Origin: Pseudarthrobacter phenanthrenivorans
Lineage (GTDB): Bacteria > Actinomycetota > Actinomycetes > Actinomycetales > Micrococcaceae
Reading direction: 5' to 3'
Assembly: GCF_000813845.1 (NCBI RefSeq)
Contig: NZ_JWTB01000014.1
Location: 124,001-188,000 of the forward strand
DNA length: 64,000 bases
The notes under the pieces: model-generated
What the model was told of the DNA's origin: nothing
Seen by the model: the letters and a program-made list of their open reading frames with translations, nothing else
Databases searched by the model: none
Shown here: positions 45,485 through 54,390 of the stretch, piece by piece
How positions within the stretch are numbered: position 1 is the first letter of the stretch
Layout: the number at the start of each line of letters is the position of its first letter
Program-made: the position numbers and the translations under genes

Positions 45485-46200
45485 CGTGCCACGCTGCGCC
45501 GCGACGGGCGGCGCGCTTCGCCGTCGGAAAACAGTCCCGGCGTTGCTTCCTGGATCCGCTGAACATCCTCGAACACGGCCCGGAGATGGAGGCGCAGGCT
45601 GCTGTCCGCGTCCGGGAGGTTGTTGGCTTCCAGCGCATCGACAACGGCGGTGTGCTGTTCGATCAGGGTGGACACCGGCCGGGTGTCCAGCAGGCTCATC
45701 CGGCGCGCGCGGTCCAGGTGCGCCTTGGCGGAATTGACCGCGGCCCAGGCCGATTCGTGTCCCGCAAGGCGCAGGAGTTCGCGGTGGAAGTCTTCGTCCA
45801 AGCGGAAGAATTCCTCCACATCGTCCTTGGCGTCCGCCTCGGACTGGGCCCGCAGGATGCTCCTCAGTCCAGCGATGCCGTCGCTGTCAACGGCGAGGTC
45901 CCGCAGCGAGGCGCACTCGATGGCTTCCCGGACGAACTGCGCTTCCGAGACGCGCCCCAGGTCGACAAGGGAGACAAACGAGCCGATCTGCGGAAACACC
46001 TGGACCAGCCCTTCCTCGCGAAGCAGGATGAGGCTTTCGCGCACGGGAGTCCGGCTGACCCCCAGCTCCTGGGCCAGTTCGTTCTCGGACAGCGGCTCGC
46101 CCGGCGGCAACTGCAGCGAAATGATCCTGCGCCGGAGTGTTTCAAGCGTCTGGTCGCGCACCGAAAGCCGGGGGGAAGCGCTTCTTTTGTCCGTTGCCAT
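45475..46200 (-). CDS. GntR-family regulator, FadR/FCD subgroup
   Basis: The 241-residue protein has the GntR winged helix (QTLETLRRRIISLQLPPGEPLSENELAQ...SRTPVRESLILLREEGLV) and a C-terminal FCD ligand domain with the metal-binding His pattern (DEDFHRELLRLAGHES; later QHTAVVDAL). FCD members sense carboxylates or sugar acids, which fits the operon that diverges from it. A -10-like TAGACT lies six bases before the ATG, so the mRNA is probably leaderless. It is most likely the repressor of the sugar-acid operon. Confidence 0.9.
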   Translation of the reverse strand: MATDKRSASPRLSVRDQTLETLRRRIISLQLPPGEPLSENELAQELGVSRTPVRESLILLREEGLVQVFPQIGSFVSLVDLGRVSEAQFVREAIECASLRDLAVDSDGIAGLRSILRAQSEADAKDDVEEFFRLDEDFHRELLRLAGHESAWAAVNSAKAHLDRARRMSLLDTRPVSTLIEQHTAVVDALEANNLPDADSSLRLHLRAVFEDVQRIQEATPGLFSDGEARRPSRRSVARLA

Positions 46201-46206
46201 GGGACC

Positions 46207-46252
46207 AGTCTAGCCGGTTGACACACTAGAATGGTAGTGCTTGTATGGTAGT
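46207..46252. promoter_or_regulatory. Divergent promoter/operator of gntR and the sugar-acid operon
   Basis: A direct repeat ATGGTAGT occurs at 46231-46238 and 46245-46252 (period 14). A plus-strand -35 TTGACA (46218-46223) is followed after 17 bp by TTGTAT (46241-46246), so the repeats overlap the -10. On the minus strand TAGACT (46207-46212) stands six bases before the gntR ATG. This is the likely GntR binding site. Confidence 0.5.
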
Positions 46253-46377
46253 TGAAATCGACGTGCTGCCGGTCACTCTTGCCCCATCGAACAGGCCCGG
46301 CAGACCCAGCTTTTCCGCTGTCCACATCCCTCCAAACGCTCTCCCCTTCGACAGCATCACCTGCAAAGGAGCAACTG

Positions 46378-47775
46378 ATGACCGAAAGCATTGCGCCGCC
46401 AACCCGCAGCCAGGCCGAAACTCCCAACACCCGGGACCTGGCCAAAGTGGCCGTCTCTGGATGGCTGGGCACCGCCATGGAATTCATGGACTTCCAGCTG
46501 TACTCTTTGGCGGCAGCCATCGTCTTCAACAAGATCTTCTTCCCGGACGTCAGCCCCGTTATCGGGCTCATCGCCGCGATGGCAACCTACGGGGTGGGCT
46601 ACGTGGCCCGCCTGTTCGGCGCCGTCTACTTTGGCCGGATGGGTGACCGGATCGGCCGCAAGAAGGTCCTCTACATCACCATTGCCCTGATGGGCGCCTC
46701 CACCACCCTGATCGGAGTGCTCCCCACCTACGCCATGATCGGCATCTGGGCGCCCATCCTGTTGGTGGCGCTGCGTCTCATCCAGGGCTTCGGCGCTGGA
46801 GCGGAAATCGCAGGTGCAACGGTAATGCTCGCTGAGTTCGCCTCGGCCCGCCGTCGTGGCCTTATCTCGTCACTGGTCTGCCTGGGAACCAACTCGGGCA
46901 CCCTGGGCGCTTCGGCCCTGTGGGCCATCCTCGTGGCGTCGCTTTCGCAGGAAGACCTGCTGAGCTGGGGCTGGCGCATCCCATTCCTGGCCAGCTTCGT
47001 GATCATGCTTTTTGCCGTCTGGATCCGTCGCTCCATCAAGGAAAGCCCCGTCTTTGAACAGCGTGCCGACGTCGTCGACGGCGTTGCCCTCACCAAGGAC
47101 AAGATCAAGACCGCGGCAGCCAAGGCCCCGGAACTTGCCGGAACCAGCACCATCGAGGCCGCCCTGCACCAGAAGAAGGGCAAGTCCTTCCTGATCGCAC
47201 TCGGCCTGCGCTTCGGCCAGGCCGGCAACTCCGGCCTGGTGCAGACCTTCCTGGTGGGCTACCTGGCCACCGTGCTGCTGGCCGACAAAACAGTGGGCAC
47301 CAACGCCATCATGTACGGCTCCCTGCTTGGCTTCATCACCATCCCGGTGGTCGGCTTCCTGGGCGACCGCTTCGGCCGCCGCCCGCTGTACCTTGTGCTG
47401 AGCGCCCTGACTGCCGTGTACGCCATCCCGATGATGCTCATGATCACCAGTGGCAATCCAGCCGTCATCACCGTGGCCATGGTGATAGGACTCAACCTCG
47501 GCGTGCTGGGCCTGTTCGCCATGGAAAGCGTGACCATGGCCGAATTCTTCGGTGCCCGCACCCGCTTCACCCAGCTGGCCCTCGCCAAGGAAATCGGCGG
47601 CATCCTGGCCACGGCCATTGGCCCCATCCTTGCAGCTACGCTCACCGCCGTCACCGGACACTGGTGGCCGCTGGCCGCCATGCTCATTGGCTACTCGCTG
47701 ATCACCCTGGTATCGGCCGCCGTGGGCCCCGAGGTCCGTGGCCGCGACATGGTCCGGCTGGAGGACGCGGTATGA
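46378..47775 (+). CDS. MFS metabolite:H+ symporter (MHS-like), probable sugar-acid importer
   Basis: The 465-residue protein has 12 membrane helices and the MFS motifs GRMGDRIGRKKVL (loop 2-3) and FLGDRFGRRPLY (loop 8-9). The N-terminal pattern WLGTAMEFMDFQLYSLAAAIVF is typical of the metabolite:H+ symporter group that imports organic and sugar acids. ATG 46378 has AAAGGAGC upstream. It is the first gene of the operon controlled by the divergent GntR and overlaps the dehydrogenase gene by 4 bp. Import of the aldonate degraded by the following enzymes is inferred. Confidence 0.85.
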   Translation: MTESIAPPTRSQAETPNTRDLAKVAVSGWLGTAMEFMDFQLYSLAAAIVFNKIFFPDVSPVIGLIAAMATYGVGYVARLFGAVYFGRMGDRIGRKKVLYITIALMGASTTLIGVLPTYAMIGIWAPILLVALRLIQGFGAGAEIAGATVMLAEFASARRRGLISSLVCLGTNSGTLGASALWAILVASLSQEDLLSWGWRIPFLASFVIMLFAVWIRRSIKESPVFEQRADVVDGVALTKDKIKTAAAKAPELAGTSTIEAALHQKKGKSFLIALGLRFGQAGNSGLVQTFLVGYLATVLLADKTVGTNAIMYGSLLGFITIPVVGFLGDRFGRRPLYLVLSALTAVYAIPMMLMITSGNPAVITVAMVIGLNLGVLGLFAMESVTMAEFFGARTRFTQLALAKEIGGILATAIGPILAATLTAVTGHWWPLAAMLIGYSLITLVSAAVGPEVRGRDMVRLEDAV

Positions 47776-48800
47776 AAGCCGTCGTCGTCCATGGCGCCAA
47801 CGACCTGCGGATCGATGACCGGCCGGAGCCGGTGGCCGGGCCGGGGGAAGTAGTCATCGACGTCGAATGGGGCGGGATCTGCGGAAGCGACCTGTCCTAC
47901 TGGCGGCACGGAGCGTCAGGTACCGCGGCGCTGAAGTCGCCGCTCGTCCTGGGGCACGAGGTGGCCGGCCGGATCAGCACGCTGGGCGCCGGCGTCGAAC
48001 ACCTCGAGGTTGGCCAGGCGGTGACGGTCCACCCGGCCGAACTCGTTGGGGACGGAACCATGCCGGAGCGCCTGCGCGGACGGACCAACCTCTACCCGCA
48101 GATCCGCTACTTTGGCTCGGCCGCCTTCGACCCCCACACCGACGGCGGCTTCAGCGAGCGGAAACTTGCCAGGGCGTTCCAGGTCCGCCCCCTTCCCGCC
48201 GGAGTCGACACCCGCCGCGGGGCGCTGGCCGAGCCGCTTGCCGTCGCCATGCACGCGGTCAACCGTGCAGGCAGCCTGCGGGGCCGGGACGTGTTGGTCA
48301 ACGGCGCCGGCCCGATCGGATCGCTGGTCACCGCGGCCGCCAAATTTGCCGGAGCCCGCAGCGTCACGGCCACCGACATCAGCGATGTGTCCTTGAAAAT
48401 CGCCAGGGCCATGGGCGCGGATGAGGTCATCAACGTGTCGGACAATCCGTTGCCCGCTGATATGGAGCTCGTCTTCGAGGCCACCGGGATCCCGGCAGTC
48501 CTGGGCGGAGTCCTGCGCGCCACGGCCCGCGGCGGCACGCTTATCCAGGTGGGCAACCTTCCCGGCGCCCCGGCGCCCGCGGCATTGGGCGACCTCGTCA
48601 CCCGGGAAATCACCTGGATCGGCTCCTACCGGTTCGTGGACGAAATCACCGACGCCTTGCAGGCTATGCAGAACGGCCTGGACGTCTCACCCGTCATCAC
48701 CCACACGTTCGGCATCAACGACGCCGAGGAAGCCATGCAGACCGCCGCCGACCCGACCGCCGGAAGCAGCAAGGTCATGCTCCGGCTCAGCGGAACCTGA
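47772..48800 (+). CDS. Zinc alcohol dehydrogenase, L-idonate/L-gulonate 5-dehydrogenase type
   Basis: The 342-residue MDR dehydrogenase has the catalytic zinc Cys (GGICGSDL), GHEVAGRI with the zinc Glu/His, and the nucleotide motif [20 protein letters not shown]. The closest recognisable group is L-idonate 5-dehydrogenase ([16 protein letters not shown]). The structural-zinc Cys lobe is absent, as in that group. Because fructuronate-reductase-type and mannonate dehydratase genes follow, oxidation of L-gulonate at C5 to fructuronate is at least as likely as L-idonate oxidation. Start ATG overlaps the transporter stop. Confidence 0.82.
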   Translation: MKAVVVHGANDLRIDDRPEPVAGPGEVVIDVEWGGICGSDLSYWRHGASGTAALKSPLVLGHEVAGRISTLGAGVEHLEVGQAVTVHPAELVGDGTMPERLRGRTNLYPQIRYFGSAAFDPHTDGGFSERKLARAFQVRPLPAGVDTRRGALAEPLAVAMHAVNRAGSLRGRDVLVNGAGPIGSLVTAAAKFAGARSVTATDISDVSLKIARAMGADEVINVSDNPLPADMELVFEATGIPAVLGGVLRATARGGTLIQVGNLPGAPAPAALGDLVTREITWIGSYRFVDEITDALQAMQNGLDVSPVITHTFGINDAEEAMQTAADPTAGSSKVMLRLSGT

Positions 48801-48819
48801 CATCCCGCTCCACCACGCA

Positions 48820-48860
48820 GCAGGAACTGCCGTCGTGGGCCCCGCGACGGCAGTTCCTGC
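48820..48860 (+). terminator. 16-bp perfect hairpin inside the sugar-acid operon
   Basis: Arms GCAGGAACTGCCGTCG (48820-48835) and complement (48845-48860) surround a 9-base loop in the 98-bp gap between the dehydrogenase and the dehydratase genes. No U-tract follows. It may attenuate, or protect and process the mRNA at this point. Confidence 0.6.
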
Positions 48861-48898
48861 GACCCACCTTGCCCGTACAACCAATTGAAGGACCCCCA

Positions 48899-50110
48899 GT
48901 GAAGATCACCGACGCACGGGTAGTGGTTTCGTCGCCCGGACGCAACTACGTGACGCTCGTCATTGAAACCGAGGACGGCATCACCGGCATCGGCGACGCC
49001 ACCCTCAACGGCCGCGAGCTGGCCGTGGCGTCCTACCTCAGCGAGCACCTCTGCCCCCTCCTGATCGGCCGCGACGCCCGCCGTATTGAGGACGCCTGGC
49101 AGTACTTTTACAAGGGCGCCTACTGGCGGCGCGGCCCGGTGACCATGACGGCGATCGCCGCCATCGACGTCGCCCTCTGGGACATCAAGGGCAAGGCCGC
49201 GGGAATGCCGGTCTATGAACTCCTCGGCGGCGCCGCCCGTGAGGGCGTGATGGTCTACGGGCATGCCAGCGGCACCACCCTCGAGGACCTCAGCGCAGAC
49301 TTCCAGCACCACCTGGACCTCGGTTACAAAGCCATCCGCGCCCAGGCCGCGGTCCCCGGGCTGGACAAGACGTACGGCATCGCGCCAGTGGACGGGAAGC
49401 TCTACGAACCGGCCAGCAGCAACGTGCCCCAGGAGGACACCTGGGAGACCACGGCCTACCTGGACTTCGCGCCGAAGATGATGGCCCACGTCCGGGAGGA
49501 GTTCGGGTACGGCGTGCACGTCCTGCACGACGTCCACCATCGGCTGACCCCCATCGAGGCAGGCCGGCTGGGTGCCTCGCTGGAGCAGTACCGGCCGTTC
49601 TGGATTGAGGATCCGACGCCGGCCGAGGACCAGTCCGCGTTCCGGCTGATCCGCCAGCACACCACCACCCCGATCGCCGTGGGGGAAGTCTTCAACTCGA
49701 TCTGGGACTGCCAGCAGCTCATCACGGAACGGCTGATCGACTACATCCGCACGTCCGTGTCCCACGCCGGCGGCATCACCCACCTGCGCCGGATCTTCTC
49801 CCTCGCTGACCTTTACGGCGTCCGCTCCGGCTCCCACGGTGCCGGCGACCTCTCGCCGGTGTCCTTCGCGGCAGCACTGCACGTGGACATGAGCATCCCC
49901 AACTTCGGAATCCAGGAATACATGGGCCACCGGGACCCGGCGGGTGAGGTCTTCAAGAGTTCCTACACCTTCAACGACGGCTACATGCACCCTGGTGAGG
50001 CTCCCGGCCTGGGGGTGGAGTTTAACGAGGAAGCCGCCGCGCGCTTCCCCTTCGACCCCAAATACCTCCCTGTCAACCGCCGGCTCGACGGATCGGTGCA
50101 CGACTGGTGA
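48899..50110 (+). CDS. manD: D-mannonate dehydratase, ManD/RspA type (enolase superfamily)
   Basis: The 403-residue enolase-superfamily protein has the ManD pattern [68 protein letters not shown] and [15 protein letters not shown] with the Mg2+ ligands and the His base. ManD enzymes dehydrate D-mannonate (some also D-gluconate) to 2-keto-3-deoxygluconate. The start is GTG 48899 after GAAGGA. The gene overlaps the kinase gene as GTGA. It fits the middle of the pathway encoded by the operon. Confidence 0.88.
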   Translation: MKITDARVVVSSPGRNYVTLVIETEDGITGIGDATLNGRELAVASYLSEHLCPLLIGRDARRIEDAWQYFYKGAYWRRGPVTMTAIAAIDVALWDIKGKAAGMPVYELLGGAAREGVMVYGHASGTTLEDLSADFQHHLDLGYKAIRAQAAVPGLDKTYGIAPVDGKLYEPASSNVPQEDTWETTAYLDFAPKMMAHVREEFGYGVHVLHDVHHRLTPIEAGRLGASLEQYRPFWIEDPTPAEDQSAFRLIRQHTTTPIAVGEVFNSIWDCQQLITERLIDYIRTSVSHAGGITHLRRIFSLADLYGVRSGSHGAGDLSPVSFAAALHVDMSIPNFGIQEYMGHRDPAGEVFKSSYTFNDGYMHPGEAPGLGVEFNEEAAARFPFDPKYLPVNRRLDGSVHDW

Positions 50111-51081
50111 ACGCTGCAGCACACAAGCCCTTCGATGTGGTGGTGATGGGGGAGATCCTGGTCGAAGTCGCCACCGACCTGCCCTTCGCCCACGGCGTTC
50201 CAGCGCAGCTTGGCATCTCCGGTGACGCCCTCAACGTGGCAGCAGCCGCCGCCGCTGCGGGTGCCAGGGTGGGCCTGCTGTCCGTACTCACCGACGACGA
50301 CCTGGGCCAGGCGATTGCCGCGCGGGTCGCCGAGCTGGGTATCTCCACAGACCTGTTGCTGCACCGCCGCGGGCAGCAGGGCGTCTACCTGGTGCACAGC
50401 GACCCGGATGGCGAACGCGAGTTCTCCTACGCACGCAGCGGCAGCGTCGGTTCCACCCTGGGGCCGGACGACGTGGACCCCGCAGTGTTCACCGCGGCCG
50501 GCGCGGTGGTGGCGGGCGGCATCGCCTCCGCCATCTCGACGACGGCACGCGCCGCCGTCGTCAAAGCCGCCTCCCTGGCCCAGCGCTTTGTGTTCGATCC
50601 GAACTTCCGGCCCCGGCTCACCACCAAGGAAGAAGCGACGGCGGTCCTCGCCGAACTGGCGCCACAGGCCTTCCTCGTCACCCCCTCATTCCCCGGCGAA
50701 ACCAGCGCGTTGCTGGGCGCATCCACGCCGCAGGAAGCCGCCGCCGGGCTCCGGGCCCAGGGCACAGCCAACGTCGCCGTGACCTGCGGTGCCGAAGGGA
50801 TCCAGCTCGAGTCCGGGCAGGACTCGGTATGGGTGCCGGCCATCCCGGCCCCCGCGGTGGTGGACCAGACCGGCGCCGGCGACGCCTTCGTGGGGACCCT
50901 CACCGCACGGCTGGTGCTCGGGGACGACTTCCAGGCCGCGGCGCGGTATGGTGCCGCGGCGTCGTCGCTGGTGGTGGGCGGCAAGGGCGGAACGGGCTTC
51001 ATCCCCACGTTCGAGCAGACGCGCGCCCACGCCGCGGCGTCCGCCCACTCCGTGGAAGGAGAAGTGTCATCGCACGCCTGA
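50107..51081 (+). CDS. kdgK: 2-Keto-3-deoxygluconate kinase (PfkB family)
   Basis: The 324-residue ribokinase-fold protein has [12 protein letters not shown] at the N-terminus, [21 protein letters not shown] in the first PfkB signature and [13 protein letters not shown] with the catalytic Asp in the second. Together with the aldolase downstream this supports phosphorylation of KDG to KDPG, though sugar specificity in PfkB proteins cannot be proven from motifs. GTG 50107 overlaps the ManD stop codon. The 3' end overlaps the next gene. Confidence 0.85.
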   Translation: MNAAAHKPFDVVVMGEILVEVATDLPFAHGVPAQLGISGDALNVAAAAAAAGARVGLLSVLTDDDLGQAIAARVAELGISTDLLLHRRGQQGVYLVHSDPDGEREFSYARSGSVGSTLGPDDVDPAVFTAAGAVVAGGIASAISTTARAAVVKAASLAQRFVFDPNFRPRLTTKEEATAVLAELAPQAFLVTPSFPGETSALLGASTPQEAAAGLRAQGTANVAVTCGAEGIQLESGQDSVWVPAIPAPAVVDQTGAGDAFVGTLTARLVLGDDFQAAARYGAAASSLVVGGKGGTGFIPTFEQTRAHAAASAHSVEGEVSSHA

Positions 51082-52532
51082 GTTCTTCATCCCTTGCCGC
51101 CACCGGCCAGCAGGTCCGGTTGCCGCGGGAGGAGCTGCAGCCCGGCATCGTCCACCTTGGCCTCGGTGCATTCGCCCGTGCGCACACCGCAGTATTTACC
51201 GAGGACGCCATGGCCTCCTCGGGGGACTACGAGTGGGCAATCATTGGCGTCACCCAGCGATCGGACACCGTGGCCCGCCAGCTGACGCCCCAGGACGGGC
51301 TGTTCACGGTCGCCGAAAGGGGCGCGGGTGCTGCACCGCCGCGGGTGGTTTCCAGCATTGTGGAAGCAATACCGGGGCGGGACAGGCCGCAGGACGTCGT
51401 GGACCGGATCGCTGCGGCGTCCACCAGGATCGTCACCCTGACCATCACGGAAAAGGGCTACCGGTTCGATCCCCTGACGGGCGGTTTGCACCTGTCCGAC
51501 GACGACGTGCAGGCGGACCTCGCCGGACGTCCGCCGCTGACCGCCGTCGGCCAGATCACCCGCGGGCTGCAGCAGCGCGCACGCACCGGGGCCGGCCCCG
51601 TCACCATCCTTTCCTGCGACAACCTCCCTGCCAACGGCGAACTGACGGCGCGGCTCGTCCACGGGTTTGCCGCCGCACTGCCCGCGGCCGAATGCGATGA
51701 CCTGCTGGCCTGGATCGCGGCAAACGTGGCGTTCCCGTCCACCATGGTGGACCGGATGGTGCCCGCCACCACGGACCGTGACCTTGCCGCCGTCGAACAT
51801 GAACTGGGGGTGCGTGACGAAGCCGCCGTGGTGGCCGAACCCTTCAAGCAATGGGTCATCGAGGACACCTTCGCTGCCGGCCGACCCCGCTGGGAGGACG
51901 CCGGTGCCCTGTTCAGCGCGGATGTTGCAGCGTGGGAAGCGGCGAAGCTGCGGCTGCTCAACGCCAGCCACTCCATGCTTGCGTATCTTGGGCTGGCGGC
52001 TGGAAAGGAAGCCATCAGCGATGCCGTGGCGGTGGAGCCGTTCCGCACCGCCTGCCGGCGCATGATGCTGGCGGAAGCACTGCCCACCATCACCCTGCCA
52101 GCCGAACTCGATGGCGAAGAGTACTGCTCGCAGGTGCTGGAACGGTTCGCGAATCCGGCCTTGGGCCACACCACCGCCAAAGTGGGCAGCGACGGCTCAC
52201 AGAAGATTGGGCTGCGCCTGCTGCCCACCATCCGCGGAACGCTCGACGCCGGCCGCGAACCCCGGTGGGCCGCCCTCGCGATTGCCGCCTGGATGCACAG
52301 GGTCGCTACCACGCCGCCGGCGGGCCTGAACGATCCGCTGGCCGCCGAACTCCACGCTGCCTTGCCCGCCGCCCGCACCGCGGAGACGGTCGTTCCCGCC
52401 CTGCTGGGATTCCGTCCCATTTTCGACCCCAGCCTGGCGCAGAACGAACAATTCACACACCTGCTCCTGCACTGGTACCGCACCCTGGAAAACGGGCCGG
52501 AAGGCCTGGGAAACGAGATCAACCATGGCTGA
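51078..52532 (+). CDS. uxuB: Mannitol dehydrogenase-family reductase, fructuronate reductase-like
   Basis: The protein has the long-chain mannitol dehydrogenase pattern: GIVHLGLGAFARAHTAV (NAD motif), VTLTITEKGY, SCDNLPANGEL, FPSTMVDRMVPATT and LLNASHSMLAYLG. UxuB-type members reduce D-fructuronate to D-mannonate. No ATG, GTG or TTG is found in frame between 50829 and 51120. The best candidates are CTG 51078, which overlaps the kinase stop as CTGA (484 residues), an ATC at 51069 spaced well from AAGGAG, or the internal TTG 51120. It overlaps the aldolase gene by 8 bp. Confidence 0.8.
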   Translation: MSSSSLAATGQQVRLPREELQPGIVHLGLGAFARAHTAVFTEDAMASSGDYEWAIIGVTQRSDTVARQLTPQDGLFTVAERGAGAAPPRVVSSIVEAIPGRDRPQDVVDRIAAASTRIVTLTITEKGYRFDPLTGGLHLSDDDVQADLAGRPPLTAVGQITRGLQQRARTGAGPVTILSCDNLPANGELTARLVHGFAAALPAAECDDLLAWIAANVAFPSTMVDRMVPATTDRDLAAVEHELGVRDEAAVVAEPFKQWVIEDTFAAGRPRWEDAGALFSADVAAWEAAKLRLLNASHSMLAYLGLAAGKEAISDAVAVEPFRTACRRMMLAEALPTITLPAELDGEEYCSQVLERFANPALGHTTAKVGSDGSQKIGLRLLPTIRGTLDAGREPRWAALAIAAWMHRVATTPPAGLNDPLAAELHAALPAARTAETVVPALLGFRPIFDPSLAQNEQFTHLLLHWYRTLENGPEGLGNEINHG

Positions 52533-53151
52533 CGCCTCCGCCGTCCTGAACACTTCACCGGTCATCCCGGTGGTCACCATAGACGACCCCCAGGACGCCG
52601 TGCCGCTCGCCCGGGCGCTGGCCGACGGCGGGGTGGGCATCATCGAACTTACGCTGCGGACCGAGTCCGCGCTGACGTCGGTCAAGCTCATCGCCGAGGA
52701 AGTCCCGGAGATCCTGGTGGGTGCCGGCACCATCCTCACCCCGGCGCAGGCCGACGCCGCCGTGGCAGCCGGCGCCCGCTTCCTGGTCAGCCCCGGCGTC
52801 ACCCCCGCCCTGCTCACCTCGATGCTGTCCCTCGACGTGCCGGTGCTGCCGGGCGTAGCCACGGTTGGGGAGGTCATGGCGGTCCTCGACGCCGGCCTGG
52901 ACGCGATGAAGTTCTTCCCGGCAGGACCCGCCGGCGGCCCGAAGTACCTTGCGGCGATCGGCGCCCCGATCCCGCAGGTCAGGTTCTGCCCCACCGGCGG
53001 GATCAGCCTGGCCACTGCGCCGGACTACCTGGCGCTGCCCAACGTGGCCTGCGTCGGCGGAAGCTGGCTGACCCCGGCAGACGCCGTCCAAGCCAAAGAC
53101 TGGGACACGATCACCGCACTGGCCAGGGGCGCCGCAGCCCTTAGCCGGTAG
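52525..53151 (+). CDS. eda: KDPG aldolase
   Basis: The 208-residue TIM-barrel aldolase has the KDPG aldolase pattern: GGVGIIELTLRT with the catalytic Glu, VGAGTILTPAQ, LPGVATVGEVM and MKFFPAGPAGG, where Lys forms the Schiff base. It splits 2-keto-3-deoxy-6-phosphogluconate into pyruvate and glyceraldehyde-3-phosphate. The ATG lies inside the 3' end of the reductase gene. It is the last gene of the operon and stops one base before the convergent TerC gene. Confidence 0.92.
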   Translation: MADASAVLNTSPVIPVVTIDDPQDAVPLARALADGGVGIIELTLRTESALTSVKLIAEEVPEILVGAGTILTPAQADAAVAAGARFLVSPGVTPALLTSMLSLDVPVLPGVATVGEVMAVLDAGLDAMKFFPAGPAGGPKYLAAIGAPIPQVRFCPTGGISLATAPDYLALPNVACVGGSWLTPADAVQAKDWDTITALARGAAALSR

Positions 53152-53152
53152 G

Positions 53153-54355
53153 TCAGGCCTCGGCCGCGGCAGCCCGGACCTGGGCCTTGTCATGCTCCGC
53201 GTGGGCGTTGCGCAGCAGGGCCATGAATTCGGTTTCGTTGCGGATCAGCCGCTTGTACTTCTCGGGGAGCTTGCGGATCTGGCCTTCCTCCCGGCACATC
53301 TTGGCGAAGATCTTGTCGCGTTCGGCCATGTCCGTCTCATAGTTGAGATCCAGGTATTCGGTGGCATGCCGCTTTGCCCCGGACACCGCGTTCTTGGCCT
53401 TGCCCTTCGGGCTGAAGAGGGACGCCAGGATGGTCACCACCAGCACGCCCAGGATCACGGACAGCGACACGGCCGTGCTGACTTCCACAACGTTGACGTG
53501 CTCGCCGTCGTTGATGAACGGAAGCGTGTTCTCATGCAGCGCGTGCAGGATGAGCTTCACGCCAATGAAACCCAGGATCGCCGCCAGGCCGTACGAGAGG
53601 AAGATCAGCCGGTCCAGCAGGCCGTCGATCAGGAAGAACAGCTGGCGCAGGCCCATCAGGGAGAACGCCGTGGCGGTGAAGACGACGAACACGTTCTGGG
53701 TCAGCCCGAAGATCGCCGGGATGGAGTCCAGGGCGAACAGGATGTCGGTGCCGCCGATGGCCACCATCACCAGCAGCATGGGCGTCAGGACCCGCTTGCC
53801 GTTCTCCACGGTGAAGAGCTTGTCGCCGTCGTAGTGCTCCGACGCCGGCAGCAGCTTCTTGGCGAGCCGGACCACCAGGCCGTCGGAGTCGTCGTCGTGG
53901 TCGTCCGGCTTGAGCAGGTTGCCGGCCGTGACCAGCAGGATGAGCCCGAAGATGTAGAACACCCAGGCGAAACTGTTGATCAGGGCTGCGCCCAGGAAGA
54001 TGAATGCCGTGCGGGCGATCAGGGAGAACACGATGCCGAACAGCAGTACCTTCTGCTGGTCGGCGCGGGGCACCTTGAAGCTGGCCATGATGATGAGGAA
54101 CACGAAGAGGTTGTCGACGGACAGGGCCTTCTCCGTGACATAGCCGGCGAAGTATTCCGTGCCCATGTCCGAGCCGCCCAACAGCAGCACCCCCAACCCG
54201 AACAGCAACGCGATGCCCACGTAGATGGCGGACCAGGCTGCGGATTCCTTGAGCGTGGGCGTGTGCGCCTTGCGGACATGGAAGAAGAAATCGAAGGCCA
54301 GCAGCCCCACGATTCCCGCAATGGTCAGGGTCCAGACATACGCAGGTACTTCCAC
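53153..54355 (-). CDS. TerC-family integral membrane protein
   Basis: The 400-residue protein has about nine membrane helices and the TerC motifs EKALSVDNLFVF and GGTDILFALDSIPAI, with acidic residues within the helices. TerC/Alx proteins are linked to Mn2+ export or insertion of membrane proteins and to tellurite resistance. A cytoplasmic His/Asp-rich loop (KPDDHDDDSD) and a basic C-terminal tail of about 90 residues are visible. The start is GTG 54355. It lies 35 bp downstream of recQ on the same strand and may be co-transcribed. Confidence 0.88.
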   Translation of the reverse strand: MEVPAYVWTLTIAGIVGLLAFDFFFHVRKAHTPTLKESAAWSAIYVGIALLFGLGVLLLGGSDMGTEYFAGYVTEKALSVDNLFVFLIIMASFKVPRADQQKVLLFGIVFSLIARTAFIFLGAALINSFAWVFYIFGLILLVTAGNLLKPDDHDDDSDGLVVRLAKKLLPASEHYDGDKLFTVENGKRVLTPMLLVMVAIGGTDILFALDSIPAIFGLTQNVFVVFTATAFSLMGLRQLFFLIDGLLDRLIFLSYGLAAILGFIGVKLILHALHENTLPFINDGEHVNVVEVSTAVSLSVILGVLVVTILASLFSPKGKAKNAVSGAKRHATEYLDLNYETDMAERDKIFAKMCREEGQIRKLPEKYKRLIRNETEFMALLRNAHAEHDKAQVRAAAAEA

Positions 54356-54390
54356 CCGGGGGCCTTTCGTTGGAGGTCCTCCCAGCCTAC

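Noticed and set aside
50829..51077. Extension of the fructuronate-reductase-type gene to a start at 50829
   Set aside because: It would overlap the kinase gene by about 250 bp with Arg/Gly-rich residues that do not resemble the family N-terminus.
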